The notes under the pieces are model-generated. The model saw nothing but the letters and a program-made list of their open reading frames with translations. It ran no database searches and had not been told where the DNA came from. From contig NZ_FSQT01000002.1 in the NCBI RefSeq assembly GCF_900143515.1, positions 4,341,501 through 4,405,500 on the forward strand: DNA of 64,000 nucleotides, in the 5' to 3' direction. The DNA is from Micromonospora cremea (GTDB lineage Bacteria; Actinomycetota; Actinomycetes; Mycobacteriales; Micromonosporaceae). This document shows, piece by piece, positions 34,470 to 43,145 of the stretch; the stretch's first letter is position 1; every line of letters begins with the position of its first letter. Both the position numbers and the translations under genes were made by a program.

Positions 34470-35993
34470 ATGCCCCCGACATCGACAGTCGACCGACCCA
34501 GCAACGTCTCCGAAGCCCTTGCCCGAGGCCGCCTCGGCGTCCCCTCGGTGATCTTCTTCGTGCTCTCCGCCGCCGCGCCACTGACCGTGGTGGCCGGTGT
34601 CGTCACCACTGGCTACGGCGTCATCGGGGTGACCGGCATCCCGCTGGCCTTCCTGGTGGTCGCCGCGGTGCTCGCCCTGTTCTCGGTGGGCTACGTGGCG
34701 ATGTCCCGCCGGGTGGAGAACGCCGGCGCCTTCTACGCCTACATCTCCCGTGGCCTGGGCCGGCCGGCCGGCGTGGGCGCCGCCTGGGTGGCGCTGATCG
34801 CGTACAACGCGCTCCAGGTCGGGCTCTACGGCACCATCGGCGTCGCCGCCGAGCCGGTGCTCGACCGGATCTTCGGTGGGCACCCGCACTGGTCCATCGT
34901 CGCCCTGGTGGCGTGGGCGCTGGTCGGCCTGCTCGGCCTGCTCCGGGTGGACATCAACGGCATGGTGCTGGCGGCGCTGCTGGTCGCCGAGATCGTGGTG
35001 ATCCTGATCTTCGACCTGGGACAGCTGGGCAACCCGGCCGACGGCCAGGTCAGCCTCGCCGCGCTGTCGCCGGACAACCTCTTCGTGCCGGGAGTGGGCG
35101 CGGTGCTGGTGCTGGCCATCCTCGGCTTCGTCGGCTTCGAGTCCGCGGTGGTCTTCAGCGAGGAGAGCAAGGACCCGAAGCGCACGGTGCCGCTGGCCAC
35201 GTACCTCTCGGTCGCGATCATCGCCGGGCTGTACGCGCTCTCCTCCTGGACCATGACGGTCGCCGTCGGACCGGACCGGATCGTCGCCGAGGCCGGTGAG
35301 CAGAGCGTCGGGCTGATCTTCAACCTGGCCGGTGCGCAGCTCGGCGACACGGCGGTCACCATCGGCCAGGCGCTCTTCCTGACCTCGGTGCTGGCCGCGA
35401 TGATCTCGTTCCACAACACCACGGCCCGCTACGCGTTCGCGCTCGGCCGGGAGCGGGTGCTGCCGGCGGTGTTCGGGCAGACCTCGCCGCGCAGCGGCGC
35501 GCCGCGGGCCGCCTCGCTGGCGCAGAGCGTCCTCGGCCTGCTGGTCATCCTGCTGTACGCGGTCAACGGCTGGGACCCGGTGGTCAAGCTGTTCTTCTGG
35601 GGCGGCACCACCGGCGGGTTCGGCGTGCTGCTGCTGATCGCCACCACCTCGGTGGCGGTGATCGCCTACTTCGTCCGTTCCGGTGGCGGCGAGACGCTCT
35701 GGCGGCGGGCCATCGCACCCGGCCTGGCCACCATCGCGCTCTTTGTGATCATCTGGCTGGCCGTGTCGAACTTCGCCAACCTGCTCGGCGTCGCGCCGGA
35801 CTCCACCCTGCGCTGGGCGCTGCCCGCGGTCTACCCGGTGGCGGCCGCGTTGGGCGTCGGCTGGGCGCTGGTGCTGCGCAGCAGCCGCCCGGACACGTAC
35901 GCCCGGATCGGCCTGGGCGCGGAGAGCGCCGCGGCCGCCGCGCGGCCGGTGGAGCAGCCGCCGGCGTCGGCCGGCGCGGAGGTGCACCGATGA
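34470..35993 (+). CDS. APC-family amino acid permease
   Basis: A 507-residue amino acid/polyamine/organocation transporter with about twelve helices. The first helix carries FFVLSAAAPLTVVAGVVTTG, and the family motif GFVGFESAVVFSEESKDPKRTVP is clear (quoted only in part by many tools). The C-terminal tail is Ala/Pro rich. ATG at 34470. Its stop overlaps the next start (ATGA), so the acetyltransferase downstream is coupled. The substrate amino acid is unknown. Confidence 0.92.
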   Translation: MPPTSTVDRPSNVSEALARGRLGVPSVIFFVLSAAAPLTVVAGVVTTGYGVIGVTGIPLAFLVVAAVLALFSVGYVAMSRRVENAGAFYAYISRGLGRPAGVGAAWVALIAYNALQVGLYGTIGVAAEPVLDRIFGGHPHWSIVALVAWALVGLLGLLRVDINGMVLAALLVAEIVVILIFDLGQLGNPADGQVSLAALSPDNLFVPGVGAVLVLAILGFVGFESAVVFSEESKDPKRTVPLATYLSVAIIAGLYALSSWTMTVAVGPDRIVAEAGEQSVGLIFNLAGAQLGDTAVTIGQALFLTSVLAAMISFHNTTARYAFALGRERVLPAVFGQTSPRSGAPRAASLAQSVLGLLVILLYAVNGWDPVVKLFFWGGTTGGFGVLLLIATTSVAVIAYFVRSGGGETLWRRAIAPGLATIALFVIIWLAVSNFANLLGVAPDSTLRWALPAVYPVAAALGVGWALVLRSSRPDTYARIGLGAESAAAAARPVEQPPASAGAEVHR

Positions 35994-36580
35994 GCGTGGC
36001 CGTCGACCGGCTCGGGCCGGAGGACACCGCGCTGGTGGCCGGCCGGATCGCCCAGGCGTTCGCCGCCCTGGAGGTGACTCGCTGGCTGGTGCCCGACGCG
36101 AGCAAGCGGGAGGCCGTGCTGGCTGGAAACGTCGAGATCCTGGTCGAGCACGCGATGCGGCACGGCCTGGTGTACGCCAGCGCGGATCGGGCAGCGGTCG
36201 CGGTCTGGTTCCACTCGGTCGGCGAGCCTGCCCCGCCGCCACCCGACTACGACGCCCGGCTCGCCGCTGCCTGCGGTGAGTGGACCGACCGGTTCGAGCA
36301 TCTCGACGAGTTGTTCGCGGCGAACCACCCGCATCCGGACCACCACCATCTGGCCTTCCTGGCGGTCGAACCGGAGCGGCAGGGGCAGGGGCTGGGCACC
36401 GCGCTGCTGGTGCACCACCACGCCTGGCTGGACGCCAACGGGATGCCCGGTTACTTGGAGGCGAGCAGCACGCGCAGCCGGGACCTGTACGTGCAGCACG
36501 GCTACCGGGCCGGCGAGCCGTTCCGGTTGCCGGACGGCACGCCGTTCTGGCCGATGTGGCGGGAGCCGGTGGGCCGCTGA
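35990..36580 (+). CDS. GNAT-family N-acetyltransferase
   Basis: A 196-residue acetyltransferase of the GNAT fold. The acetyl-CoA pyrophosphate loop is QGQGLGTALL, preceded by the strand HLAFLAVEPE. The C-terminus (LYVQHGYRAGEPFRLPDG) is the usual final strand pair. It is translationally coupled to the permease gene, so it may modify the transported compound or an intermediate made from it. A long palindrome lies 78 bp after the stop. Confidence 0.9.
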   Translation: MSVAVDRLGPEDTALVAGRIAQAFAALEVTRWLVPDASKREAVLAGNVEILVEHAMRHGLVYASADRAAVAVWFHSVGEPAPPPPDYDARLAAACGEWTDRFEHLDELFAANHPHPDHHHLAFLAVEPERQGQGLGTALLVHHHAWLDANGMPGYLEASSTRSRDLYVQHGYRAGEPFRLPDGTPFWPMWREPVGR

Positions 36581-36657
36581 CGGAACCGGCCGGGCCACCG
36601 CCAACCGGCCGGTACGCAGCGGAACGCGCTGTAACGTCCGCGTGACAATTCGTACGA

Positions 36658-36697
36658 ACGATGCAGGGCCGGGTCCGCGGACCCGGCCCTGCATCGT
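36658..36697. terminator. 40-bp perfect palindrome (bidirectional terminator)
   Basis: The two 20-base arms 36658-36677 and 36678-36697 are exact reverse complements (centre TCCGCGGA). It serves the GNAT gene from the left. From the right it was the terminator of the sigma factor gene until the IS481 element separated them; without the IS it would lie 9 bp beyond the sigma stop codon. Confidence 0.85.
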
Positions 36698-36703
36698 GAA
36701 CCG

Positions 36704-36709
36704 CCTAGT
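36704..36709. other. target-site duplication CCTAGT (left copy)
   Basis: CCTAGT directly precedes the left IS end and is repeated right after the right end (37827-37832). It fits the NCTAGN target known for IS481. On the minus strand its TAG is the stop codon of the transposase. Confidence 0.9.
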
Positions 36710-37703
36710 TGTGCTGTCCAGGGACGTTGGTCAACCTGGTGATGGGTGGTAGGCCGCCGGTGGCGGTGTGGGGTCGGTGGTGATTGTAGTGATGCAGGAA
36801 GGCCGGTAAGGCCTTCCTGCGGGCTTGTTCGGAGTTGTAGAACCGGGCCAGGGCCCAGCCATCGTTCAGGGTGCGGTGGAAACGCTCGACCTTGCCGTTC
36901 GTCTGGGGCCGGTAGGGGCGGGTCTTCTTCACGGTGATGCCCAACTCGTGGCAGGCGTCGCGCCAGGCGAAGGACTTGTAGGCCGAGCCGTTGTCGGACA
37001 GGACCCGCTCGATGGTGACACCACGTGCGGTGAACCACGCGACGGCGTTGCGGAGCACGTCGATGGCGGTGGCGGCTTTCTCGTCGTCACGGATCTCGGC
37101 GTAGGCGACGCGGGAATGATCGTCGATGACGGTGTGCACGAACGCCGTCCCGACTTTCGGTGCCCAGTTCCTGCCGCGGTTTCCGGTCCGCACGGCGGTG
37201 GCGTTGCGGTGGCGGCGGCCCTGGAAACGGCCGACGTAGCGCCAGCCGCCGCCGTCGGGGATGTTGCCGTATTTGGTGACGTCGACATGCAGCATCGCGC
37301 CCGGATGCGGGTGTTCGTAGCGGCGCACGGGTTCAGCGGTTGTCCGGTCGATATGGCGCAGCCGGTTGAGGCGGCAGCGCACCAGCACGGCGTGCACGGT
37401 CGAGGCCGGCATGTCGAGGCGCCCGCCGATCTGGACCGGGCCCAGGCGCTGCTTGCAGCGCAGGTGCACGACCTTGCGGACCATGGGCTGCGGTGTGCGT
37501 GCCGGGCTGCGGTGCGGGCGCGACGAGCGATCCTGCATACCGTCAGCGCCCTGCTCGCGGTAACGATCTGTCCAGCGTTTCGCGGTGCGCCAAGAGACGT
37601 CATAACGGCGTGCTGCCTGGGCGACCGGCCAGCCCTCGTCCACGATCAGACGCGCCAGCCGCAGACGCGCGCGTGGGGTCAGAGCAGCATTACGGTGGAG
37701 CAT
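36705..37703 (-). CDS. IS481-family transposase
   Basis: A 332-residue DDE transposase. An N-terminal helix-turn-helix (GWPVAQAARRYDVSWRTAKRW) is followed by the rve catalytic core: D in MLHVDVTKYG, D in VIDDHSRVAYAE and the second D in LSDNGSAYKS, and E in GKVERFHRTL. ATG at 37701-37703 has an AGGAGG site upstream. The stop codon TAG (36705-36707) lies outside the IS, in the duplicated target, so the host sequence completes the gene. The frame appears intact and the protein probably active. Confidence 0.94.
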   Translation of the reverse strand: MLHRNAALTPRARLRLARLIVDEGWPVAQAARRYDVSWRTAKRWTDRYREQGADGMQDRSSRPHRSPARTPQPMVRKVVHLRCKQRLGPVQIGGRLDMPASTVHAVLVRCRLNRLRHIDRTTAEPVRRYEHPHPGAMLHVDVTKYGNIPDGGGWRYVGRFQGRRHRNATAVRTGNRGRNWAPKVGTAFVHTVIDDHSRVAYAEIRDDEKAATAIDVLRNAVAWFTARGVTIERVLSDNGSAYKSFAWRDACHELGITVKKTRPYRPQTNGKVERFHRTLNDGWALARFYNSEQARRKALPAFLHHYNHHRPHTATGGLPPITRLTNVPGQHN

Positions 37704-37826
37704 GAAGGCCTCCTGGTTGCCGGAGCGGTTCCTCGACAGCTCCACTCCACAACCGGAGGCCTTCACCTACCTACGACATCAGACCGTGTCGTCACACAAC
37801 CTCGACCAACCTCCCTGGACAGCACA
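36710..37826 (-). mobile_element. IS481-family insertion sequence, complete, 1117 bp
   Basis: Terminal inverted repeats match at 22 of 23 positions: left 36710-36732 begins TGTGCTGTCCAGGGA, right 37804-37826 is its complement with one mismatch. A 6-bp duplication CCTAGT flanks the element. It carries a single intact transposase gene. Near-perfect ends and an exact duplication suggest a recent insertion. Confidence 0.93.
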
Positions 37827-37832
37827 CCTAGT
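37827..37832. other. target-site duplication CCTAGT (right copy)
   Basis: Second copy of CCTAGT. Its CTA (37828-37830) read on the minus strand is the TAG stop codon of the sigma factor, so the duplication left the host gene's end unchanged. Confidence 0.9.
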
Positions 37833-38649
37833 ACGTGCCGTCGAGCTGGCCGCGCAGCTTGGTCAGCGCCCGGGCCAGCAGCCGGGAGACGTGCATCTGC
37901 GAGACGCCGATCTGCTCGGCGATCTGCGACTGCGTCAGGTTGCCGTAGAACCGCAGGGTGAGGATCTTCTGCTCCCGCTCGTCGAGCGTGGCCAGCGCCG
38001 GGCCGAGGGCGACCCGCAGCTCAGCCAGCTCGAACTCGGCGTCCTCGCCGCCGAGCATGTCACCCAGCTCGGTGGCACGCTCGCCGTCGCCGGTCGGGGT
38101 GGACAGCGACACCGCGTTGTACGCGCGGGCGCCTTCCAGGCCCTCCAGCACCTCCTCCTCGGTGAGCTTGAGGTGGGCGGCGATGTCGGCGACCGTCGGC
38201 GAGCGCCCGAGGGTCTGCAGGAGGGAGCTGTTGGCGTCGGAGATGGACAGCCGCAGCTCCTGGAGCCGGCGGGGCACCCGGATGTCCCAGGTGCGGTCGC
38301 GGAAGTGCCGCTTGAGCTCGCCGATGATGGTGGGGATGGCGTACCCGGCGAAGTCGACGCCGCGCGACGGGTCGAACTTGTCGATGGCCTTGATGAGGCC
38401 GACCGCGGCGGTCTGCGCCAGGTCGTCGGTGGGCTCGCCCCGCCCGCTGTAGCGGTGGGCGAGGTGGTTGGCCAGCGGCAGCCAGGCCTCGATCGCCCGG
38501 TCCCGCAGAGCGGCGCGCGACGGGTGGGTGGTCGGCAGCGCGGCCATGGCGTTGAGCAGGTCAGTGGCGCTGTCGGTGAGCGCACGCGGGTCGAGCTTCG
38601 CGCTCTTGACGGCGGTGCCCGGCTGCTCGCTGATCGTTGGCGCGGTCAT
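37828..38649 (-). CDS. RNA polymerase sigma factor of the SigB/SigF/SigG family
   Basis: A 273-residue sigma-70-type factor. Region 2 is visible in GEPTDDLAQTAAVGLIKAID and FDPSRGVDFAGYAIPTIIGE, region 3 in LGRSPTVADIAAHLKLTEEE, and region 4 in LTQSQIAEQIGVSQMHVSRL. The size and RDRTWDIRVPRRLQEL point to the general-stress/sporulation SigB/SigF group. Known members recognise GTTT-N-GGGTA promoters and are held by anti-sigma kinases. ATG at 38647-38649 follows GGGAGGA. Its last codon abuts an IS481 element, which cut it off from its terminator. Confidence 0.93.
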   Translation of the reverse strand: MTAPTISEQPGTAVKSAKLDPRALTDSATDLLNAMAALPTTHPSRAALRDRAIEAWLPLANHLAHRYSGRGEPTDDLAQTAAVGLIKAIDKFDPSRGVDFAGYAIPTIIGELKRHFRDRTWDIRVPRRLQELRLSISDANSSLLQTLGRSPTVADIAAHLKLTEEEVLEGLEGARAYNAVSLSTPTGDGERATELGDMLGGEDAEFELAELRVALGPALATLDEREQKILTLRFYGNLTQSQIAEQIGVSQMHVSRLLARALTKLRGQLDGTY

Positions 38650-39029
38650 TGGGTGGTCCTCCCTGCACCTCGTCCGCGGACAAAAAGACGTGACGCTTTG
38701 GTTTAGCTTCGTATGGGCCGTTCGGGACTCACCTTAACCTGATCGTCTCCCGGAAATCTAGCCGAAAGGCTGATGTACTTAAGCCCTTTAGGCCAGCAAA
38801 AGGCGCAAATCGGGTGGCGGTCCAGGCGGTTGTGAGGTCTCTTACTGATTCCACCGTCCACGTCCGGCCGACCGGCCGTCCCACCGTGGCTTGACCGGTC
38901 GGCCCACCGCCCCCGGCCGAGCGGTCAACATGAAACCCGACATCTGGACCCAGGTGTCTACTATCCGTCGTTGTCCCGCCGGTGGGACTGGCCGTAGCGT
39001 CGCCTGTACACACCCGGTTCGGAGGCACC
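38650..39029. other. 380-bp divergent intergenic region
   Basis: No gene is supported. The part next to the sigma factor (about 38670-38820) is clearly AT-richer than its surroundings, as expected for its promoter and leader. I could not find a GTTT-N-GGGTA box for autoregulation. On the plus strand TACTAT at 38959-38964 could be a -10 for the following gene. Confidence 0.5.
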
Positions 39030-39788
39030 GTGCTCGATCCAGCCGCTCCCCAGCTCGTCGTGAACAGCCGCACGCTCCACTTCAGCTGGTTGCCGGCGGA
39101 TCCGGACGCGGTGGAGGCTCTGGTCCCGGCCGGCCTGCGTCCCCGCCCGGACCGGCAGGTGTTCCTCAACCAGTACATCGTCGACGACGAGACGCAGACG
39201 TCCGGCTTCGGCGCGTACTCGTTGACCTACCTCGGCGTCTCGCTGACCGGCGTGGACGCCCCCGGCGGCCTCAACCCGGGCGGCTGGTGGACCCACTACG
39301 TGGCGTCCAGTCGCACCGTCCGGGACTACGCCGCCGCCCGCGGCGCCCCGGCGATCACCGGCCGCACCAGCATCGAGGTGCGCGGCGGCGACCTGGTCTC
39401 GGTGACCCATGCCGACGGCGCACCGCTGATCCGGGCCCGCTGCCGGGTCGGAGAGACCGGCCACGTGATCAGCAGCGGGCACCACCGCTACTTCACCCGC
39501 CGCGACGGTCAACTGCTCAGCGCCGTCTACCCGTTCGTGGCGGAGCCGGTCGCCCCGTTCGAGATCGAGTCGGTCGAGTTCATGGAGCCCGGCCACCCGA
39601 TGTACGCGCTACGGCCAGCCAACCCGCTGACCATCTGCTTCGGCTACTACTCGCCACGCTCCTCGTTCGCCTACCCCGGCGGGCTGAGCGTGCACCCGGG
39701 CGAAAGCGGCCCGCCACCGGCGCCGGCCCGGTCGGTTCACCAGGTGCCGGCCAACCTGGTCCGCAGCGGCCGACCGTCCGGGTCGTAG
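39030..39788 (+). CDS. acetoacetate decarboxylase-like family protein
   Basis: A 252-residue protein that resembles the acetoacetate decarboxylase superfamily: HFSWLPADPDAVEALVPAGL at the start and GAYSLTYLGVSLTGVD in the centre. The family's usual Schiff-base lysine is not evident, so the reaction may differ. GTG at 39030 has GGAGG 5 bp before it. The last 52 bp overlap the convergent phospholipase D gene, an unusually long antisense overlap for this window. Confidence 0.62.
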   Translation: MLDPAAPQLVVNSRTLHFSWLPADPDAVEALVPAGLRPRPDRQVFLNQYIVDDETQTSGFGAYSLTYLGVSLTGVDAPGGLNPGGWWTHYVASSRTVRDYAAARGAPAITGRTSIEVRGGDLVSVTHADGAPLIRARCRVGETGHVISSGHHRYFTRRDGQLLSAVYPFVAEPVAPFEIESVEFMEPGHPMYALRPANPLTICFGYYSPRSSFAYPGGLSVHPGESGPPPAPARSVHQVPANLVRSGRPSGS

Positions 39789-41359
39789 ACCAGCCGGTAC
39801 ACCGGCAACGCCCAGGTGCGGGTGTACCAGGGCAGCCGATCGGGGCGGTGCGGGCGCAGCCGGCCGGGCGGACGGTCGCCCACCTGGCCGTCGTCGTACC
39901 ACTGTTGCAGCGCGTCGGCAGCCGCCGTGACGGCCGCGACGGCGTCCGTGGGATCGAGCAGGTCGGCGTCGTCCGCGCCGGCCGGGTCGCGGTCCAGATG
40001 CTCGCGCCAGAGCCGCAGCCGTAACTCCCGGGCGAAGACCCGCGCCCCGTCGCCCTGCCCGGCCGGATCGGTGGGCTTCCGCTGGTCACGGATGTCGTCG
40101 AGCACCGCACAGGACAACTCGCTGTCGTGCGTCCACGAGCGGCGGTTGAAATTGTCGCTGCCCACGCTGGCCCACACGTCGTCGACCACGCAGACCTTCG
40201 CGTGCACGTAGACCGGGTCGCCGGCGTGGTTCTCCACGTCGAACACGTGCACCCGGTCCGGCGCGGCCCGCTCGCACAGCGACAACGCCTGCTCGCGGCC
40301 GACCATGTTCGGCGGCAGCGCGAGCCTGCCGTCCACGTCCGGGTGTCGGGGCACCACCGCGATCAGGTGCAGCTCCGGGTTGTCGCGCAGGGCGTGCGCG
40401 AACAGGTCCGCCACCTCGCTCGACCAGAGGTACTGGTCCTCCAGGTAGATGAGCCGGCGGGCACGGTGTACCGCTTTGCTGTAGCCCCTTGCCACCGACC
40501 GCTCGCCGTGCGGTGCGAAGGAGTAGCGCGGGCGGACCGCGGGGTAGGTGCGCAGCACCTGGATCTGGTGCGGACCGCAGGGCGGCGGGTCGGCCGGCTG
40601 CTCGGGCAGCGGGTCGGGGCGCAGGTCCGCGCCCCGTAGCCGGTCCCGCAGGTAGGCCATCGGGTTCTCCGAGTCCAGCGGCATCGGGTCGGTCCAGCGC
40701 TCCCGGAACACGGTGTCCAGCGCGCCGACCACCGGTCCGCGTACCGCGAGCTGCACGTCGTGCCAGGGCGGGTTGGGGCCGTACCGGGGAGACATCCGCA
40801 CCGCCTGCGGGTCGCCGCGGTGCGCGGCGTCGTCCCGCCGGCTGTGGCACAGGTCGATCCCCCCGGCGAACGCGATGTCCCGTTCCGGGGCACTCGGATG
40901 CCGCAGCACCACCAGTTTCTGGTGGTGCGAGCCGCCACGGCGGACCCGCTGGTCGAGCAGCACCTCCCCGCCGGCCGCGGAGATCACCTCGCTGAGGTCG
41001 CGGTTCTCCGCCTCGCTGTAGGCCAGCGCGTCGAGGTGGGAGCGCCAGATCAGCCCCTTGACCACCACTCCACGCTGGGCGGCCTGGGCGAAGAGCTGGG
41101 CCACGGTCGGGCCGTCCGGGCGCAGCCGCTGGTCCGGATCACCCCGCCAGTCGGTGAAGAAGAGGTGGTCGCCGGCCGTCAGCGCCTCCACCTCGTCGAC
41201 CAGCCGGTCGAAGTACGCCGCACCGTGAATCAGTGGCTCGGCGAGGTTTCCGGTGGTCCAGACGGGTAACACAGAGACCGGGTTGGCCCGTTCCTGTGCG
41301 GTGAGGAACCAGTCCTGCAACGGCAACGTCCAGCCCCCCGAGGTCGACAACGTCCTCAC
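39737..41359 (-). CDS. phospholipase D-like protein
   Basis: A 540-residue protein with two HKD motifs: HHQKLVVL near residue 145 and VHAKVCVVDD with GSDNFNRRSW near 390. Between them lies the PLD fold, and the C-terminus repeats a W-rich region. Such proteins cleave or exchange phosphodiester bonds, often cardiolipin or phosphatidylcholine. No signal peptide is seen, so it is probably cytoplasmic or membrane-peripheral. GTG at 41357-41359 is my choice; a longer frame from 41455 lacks conserved sequence. Confidence 0.9.
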   Translation of the reverse strand: MRTLSTSGGWTLPLQDWFLTAQERANPVSVLPVWTTGNLAEPLIHGAAYFDRLVDEVEALTAGDHLFFTDWRGDPDQRLRPDGPTVAQLFAQAAQRGVVVKGLIWRSHLDALAYSEAENRDLSEVISAAGGEVLLDQRVRRGGSHHQKLVVLRHPSAPERDIAFAGGIDLCHSRRDDAAHRGDPQAVRMSPRYGPNPPWHDVQLAVRGPVVGALDTVFRERWTDPMPLDSENPMAYLRDRLRGADLRPDPLPEQPADPPPCGPHQIQVLRTYPAVRPRYSFAPHGERSVARGYSKAVHRARRLIYLEDQYLWSSEVADLFAHALRDNPELHLIAVVPRHPDVDGRLALPPNMVGREQALSLCERAAPDRVHVFDVENHAGDPVYVHAKVCVVDDVWASVGSDNFNRRSWTHDSELSCAVLDDIRDQRKPTDPAGQGDGARVFARELRLRLWREHLDRDPAGADDADLLDPTDAVAAVTAAADALQQWYDDGQVGDRPPGRLRPHRPDRLPWYTRTWALPVYRLVYDPDGRPLRTRLAGTW

Positions 41360-41458
41360 GGTAGGACCCCCGACGCGGGTTCGCACGCCAGGGCCGGCAG
41401 ACCGACGACCTGGCCGACGCCACCAGAACGACGCGACAACAACCGAGGAGGCCACACC

Positions 41459-41587
41459 ATGCCCCGCGAGACGACGAACCCCGTGACCGAGTACCGCGAG
41501 CCGGCGGTCGAGAGCGAACGGGGGGCGTTGGTAGCGGTGTTGGTGATGGTGATTCTCGGGGTGGCGGGGATTTTCGCCGTCTCCTGA
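41459..41587 (+). CDS. 42-residue single-span membrane protein
   Basis: MPRETTNPVTEYREP opens a polar N-terminus; residues 22-41 form one hydrophobic helix (GALVAVLVMVILGVAGIFAV). ATG at 41459 follows GAGGAGG, a strong site. It is divergent from phospholipase D and ends just before a strong hairpin. Function unknown; small single-span proteins often modulate larger membrane complexes. Confidence 0.7.
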   Translation: MPRETTNPVTEYREPAVESERGALVAVLVMVILGVAGIFAVS

Positions 41588-41590
41588 GGC

Positions 41591-41626
41591 GGCGCCGGCG
41601 CCCCCGGGTACGGGGGCGCCGGCGCC
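41591..41626. terminator. strong GC hairpin between convergent genes
   Basis: 16-bp perfect arms (41591-41606 and 41611-41626) with a GGTA loop. It starts 4 bp after the small membrane gene stop and 22 bp before the pirin stop, so it likely terminates both. Confidence 0.85.
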
Positions 41627-41647
41627 GATCTCAGCGGTTGACCATGG

Positions 41648-42634
41648 TCAGGGCCTGGTGCCCTGGCCGCCGGTGTGCGGCAGCCGCTCGGAGGGAATCA
41701 CGCCGAGCCGACCTGCCTGGTAGTCCTCGAACGCCTGGATCAGTTCGTCCCGGGTGTTCATCACGAACGGGCCGTACTGTGCCACCGGCTCCCGGATCGG
41801 CTGACCGCCCATGATGTAGAGGTCCAGGGCAGGGGTGTTGCTGTCCTGCGTGGTGTCCGCGCTGAAGCGCAGCGCGTCGCCCGGGCCGTGCACCGCGAGC
41901 TGGCCGGTGCGGACCGGCCGCCGGTCGGCGCCGACGGTGCCGCGCCCGCCGAGCACGTACACCAGGGCGTTGAACTCCGGCTGCCAGGGCAGGTCGACCT
42001 GCGCTCCCGGCTGCACGGTGACGTGCGTGATGGTGATCGGGGTGAAGGTGGAACCCGGGCCGCGGTGCCCGGCCACCTCACCGGCGATGACCCGGATCAG
42101 CGCACCGCCGTCGGGCGTCGTGAGCAGCGCCGACTCCCGGCCCCGGATGTCCTGGTAGCGGGGCGGGTTCATCTTGGCCGCGCGGGGCAGGTTGACCCAG
42201 AGCTGGGTGCCGTGGAAGAGCCCACCGCTCATCACGAGGTGCTCCGGCGGGGCTTCGATGTGCAGCAGGCCGCTCCCGGCGGTCATCCACTGGGTGTCGC
42301 CGTCGGTGATGGTGCCGCCGCCACCGTGCGAGTCCTGGTGGTCGAAGACGCCGTCGATGATGTACGTGACGGTCTCGAAGCCACGGTGCGGGTGCCAGGG
42401 GGTGCCCTTCGGCTCGCCCGGCGCGTAGTCCACCTCACCCATCTGGTCGAGGTGGATGAACGGGTCCAGGTCGGTCGTCGGCACCCCGGCGAAGGCCCGG
42501 CGGACCGGGAAGCCCTCGCCCTCGAAGCCGCTGGGCGCGGTGGTCACCGTGCGGACGGGGCGGATCTTGGCGGACTCGTCGAGCTGGGGCAGGCGGGGAA
42601 GGACGAGGACGTTCTCAACGGTGATCGCGGGCAT
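41648..42634 (-). CDS. pirin family protein
   Basis: A 328-residue bicupin pirin. The metal site in the N-terminal cupin is visible: HPHRGFETVTYIIDG gives two histidines, and GSGLLHIEAP a third with the glutamate. Bacterial pirins are quercetin dioxygenases or redox-linked regulators. ATG at 42632-42634 follows TAGGAG. It is the second gene of an operon with the MarR regulator, only 9 bp downstream, so it is probably induced when that repressor is released. Confidence 0.93.
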   Translation of the reverse strand: MPAITVENVLVLPRLPQLDESAKIRPVRTVTTAPSGFEGEGFPVRRAFAGVPTTDLDPFIHLDQMGEVDYAPGEPKGTPWHPHRGFETVTYIIDGVFDHQDSHGGGGTITDGDTQWMTAGSGLLHIEAPPEHLVMSGGLFHGTQLWVNLPRAAKMNPPRYQDIRGRESALLTTPDGGALIRVIAGEVAGHRGPGSTFTPITITHVTVQPGAQVDLPWQPEFNALVYVLGGRGTVGADRRPVRTGQLAVHGPGDALRFSADTTQDSNTPALDLYIMGGQPIREPVAQYGPFVMNTRDELIQAFEDYQAGRLGVIPSERLPHTGGQGTRP

Positions 42635-42643
42635 CGAAGGCTC

Positions 42644-43132
42644 CTAGTTCGTGGCGTGGGTGGTCGACGTGGCCCGGGCCGCGCGCAGGCGGTCACCGAG
42701 CCGGCCGAAGACCCGGGTGAGGCAGGCGACCTCGGCGTCGTCGAGGTCGTCCATCAGGTGGGTACGCACCGACGCCAGATGGTGCGGCGCGGCTTCCCGC
42801 AGACCGAGCAGCCCGGCGGCGGTGAGCACTGCCTCGCTGCCCCGTCGGTCGTCCGGGCAGGCCTCCTTGCTGACCAGGCCGCGGCGTTGCATCGAGGAGA
42901 TCTGGTACGTCAACCGGCTGGGCGAGAAGACCAGTCGGCCGGCCAGCTCGCCCATCCGCAGCCGCTGCCCCGGTGCCTCGGAGAGCAGGACCAGCACGTG
43001 GTAGTCGGCGAAGCTGAGGTCGCTGTCGGACCGAAGGTCCTCCTCCAGCTGGGTGTAGAGGCGCTGGCTGGCCTCGATGTAGGCGCGCCAGGCGGCCTCT
43101 CGGGTGCTGTCCAGGCTCTCTGTCACGTCCAT
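42644..43132 (-). CDS. MarR family transcriptional regulator
   Basis: A 162-residue winged-helix repressor. The DNA-binding wing is in MGELAGRLVFSPSRLTYQIS and the wing loop in PDDRRGSEAVLTAAG. Flanking helices make the dimer. It probably represses itself and the following pirin gene. ATG at 43130-43132 has no clear Shine-Dalgarno. An AT-rich near-palindrome at 43146-43158 sits just before the start and is a good operator candidate. Confidence 0.92.
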   Translation of the reverse strand: MDVTESLDSTREAAWRAYIEASQRLYTQLEEDLRSDSDLSFADYHVLVLLSEAPGQRLRMGELAGRLVFSPSRLTYQISSMQRRGLVSKEACPDDRRGSEAVLTAAGLLGLREAAPHHLASVRTHLMDDLDDAEVACLTRVFGRLGDRLRAARATSTTHATN

Positions 43133-43145
43133 GACGATAGCACTC

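Noticed and set aside
36658..36697. The 40-bp palindrome as part of the IS481 element
   Set aside because: It lies outside the terminal repeats and the target duplication, and fits a terminator for the host genes.
38650..39029. Autoregulation of the sigma factor by its own type of promoter
   Set aside because: The closest match upstream (GCCT-N15-GGGAGA) differs at two key -10 bases.
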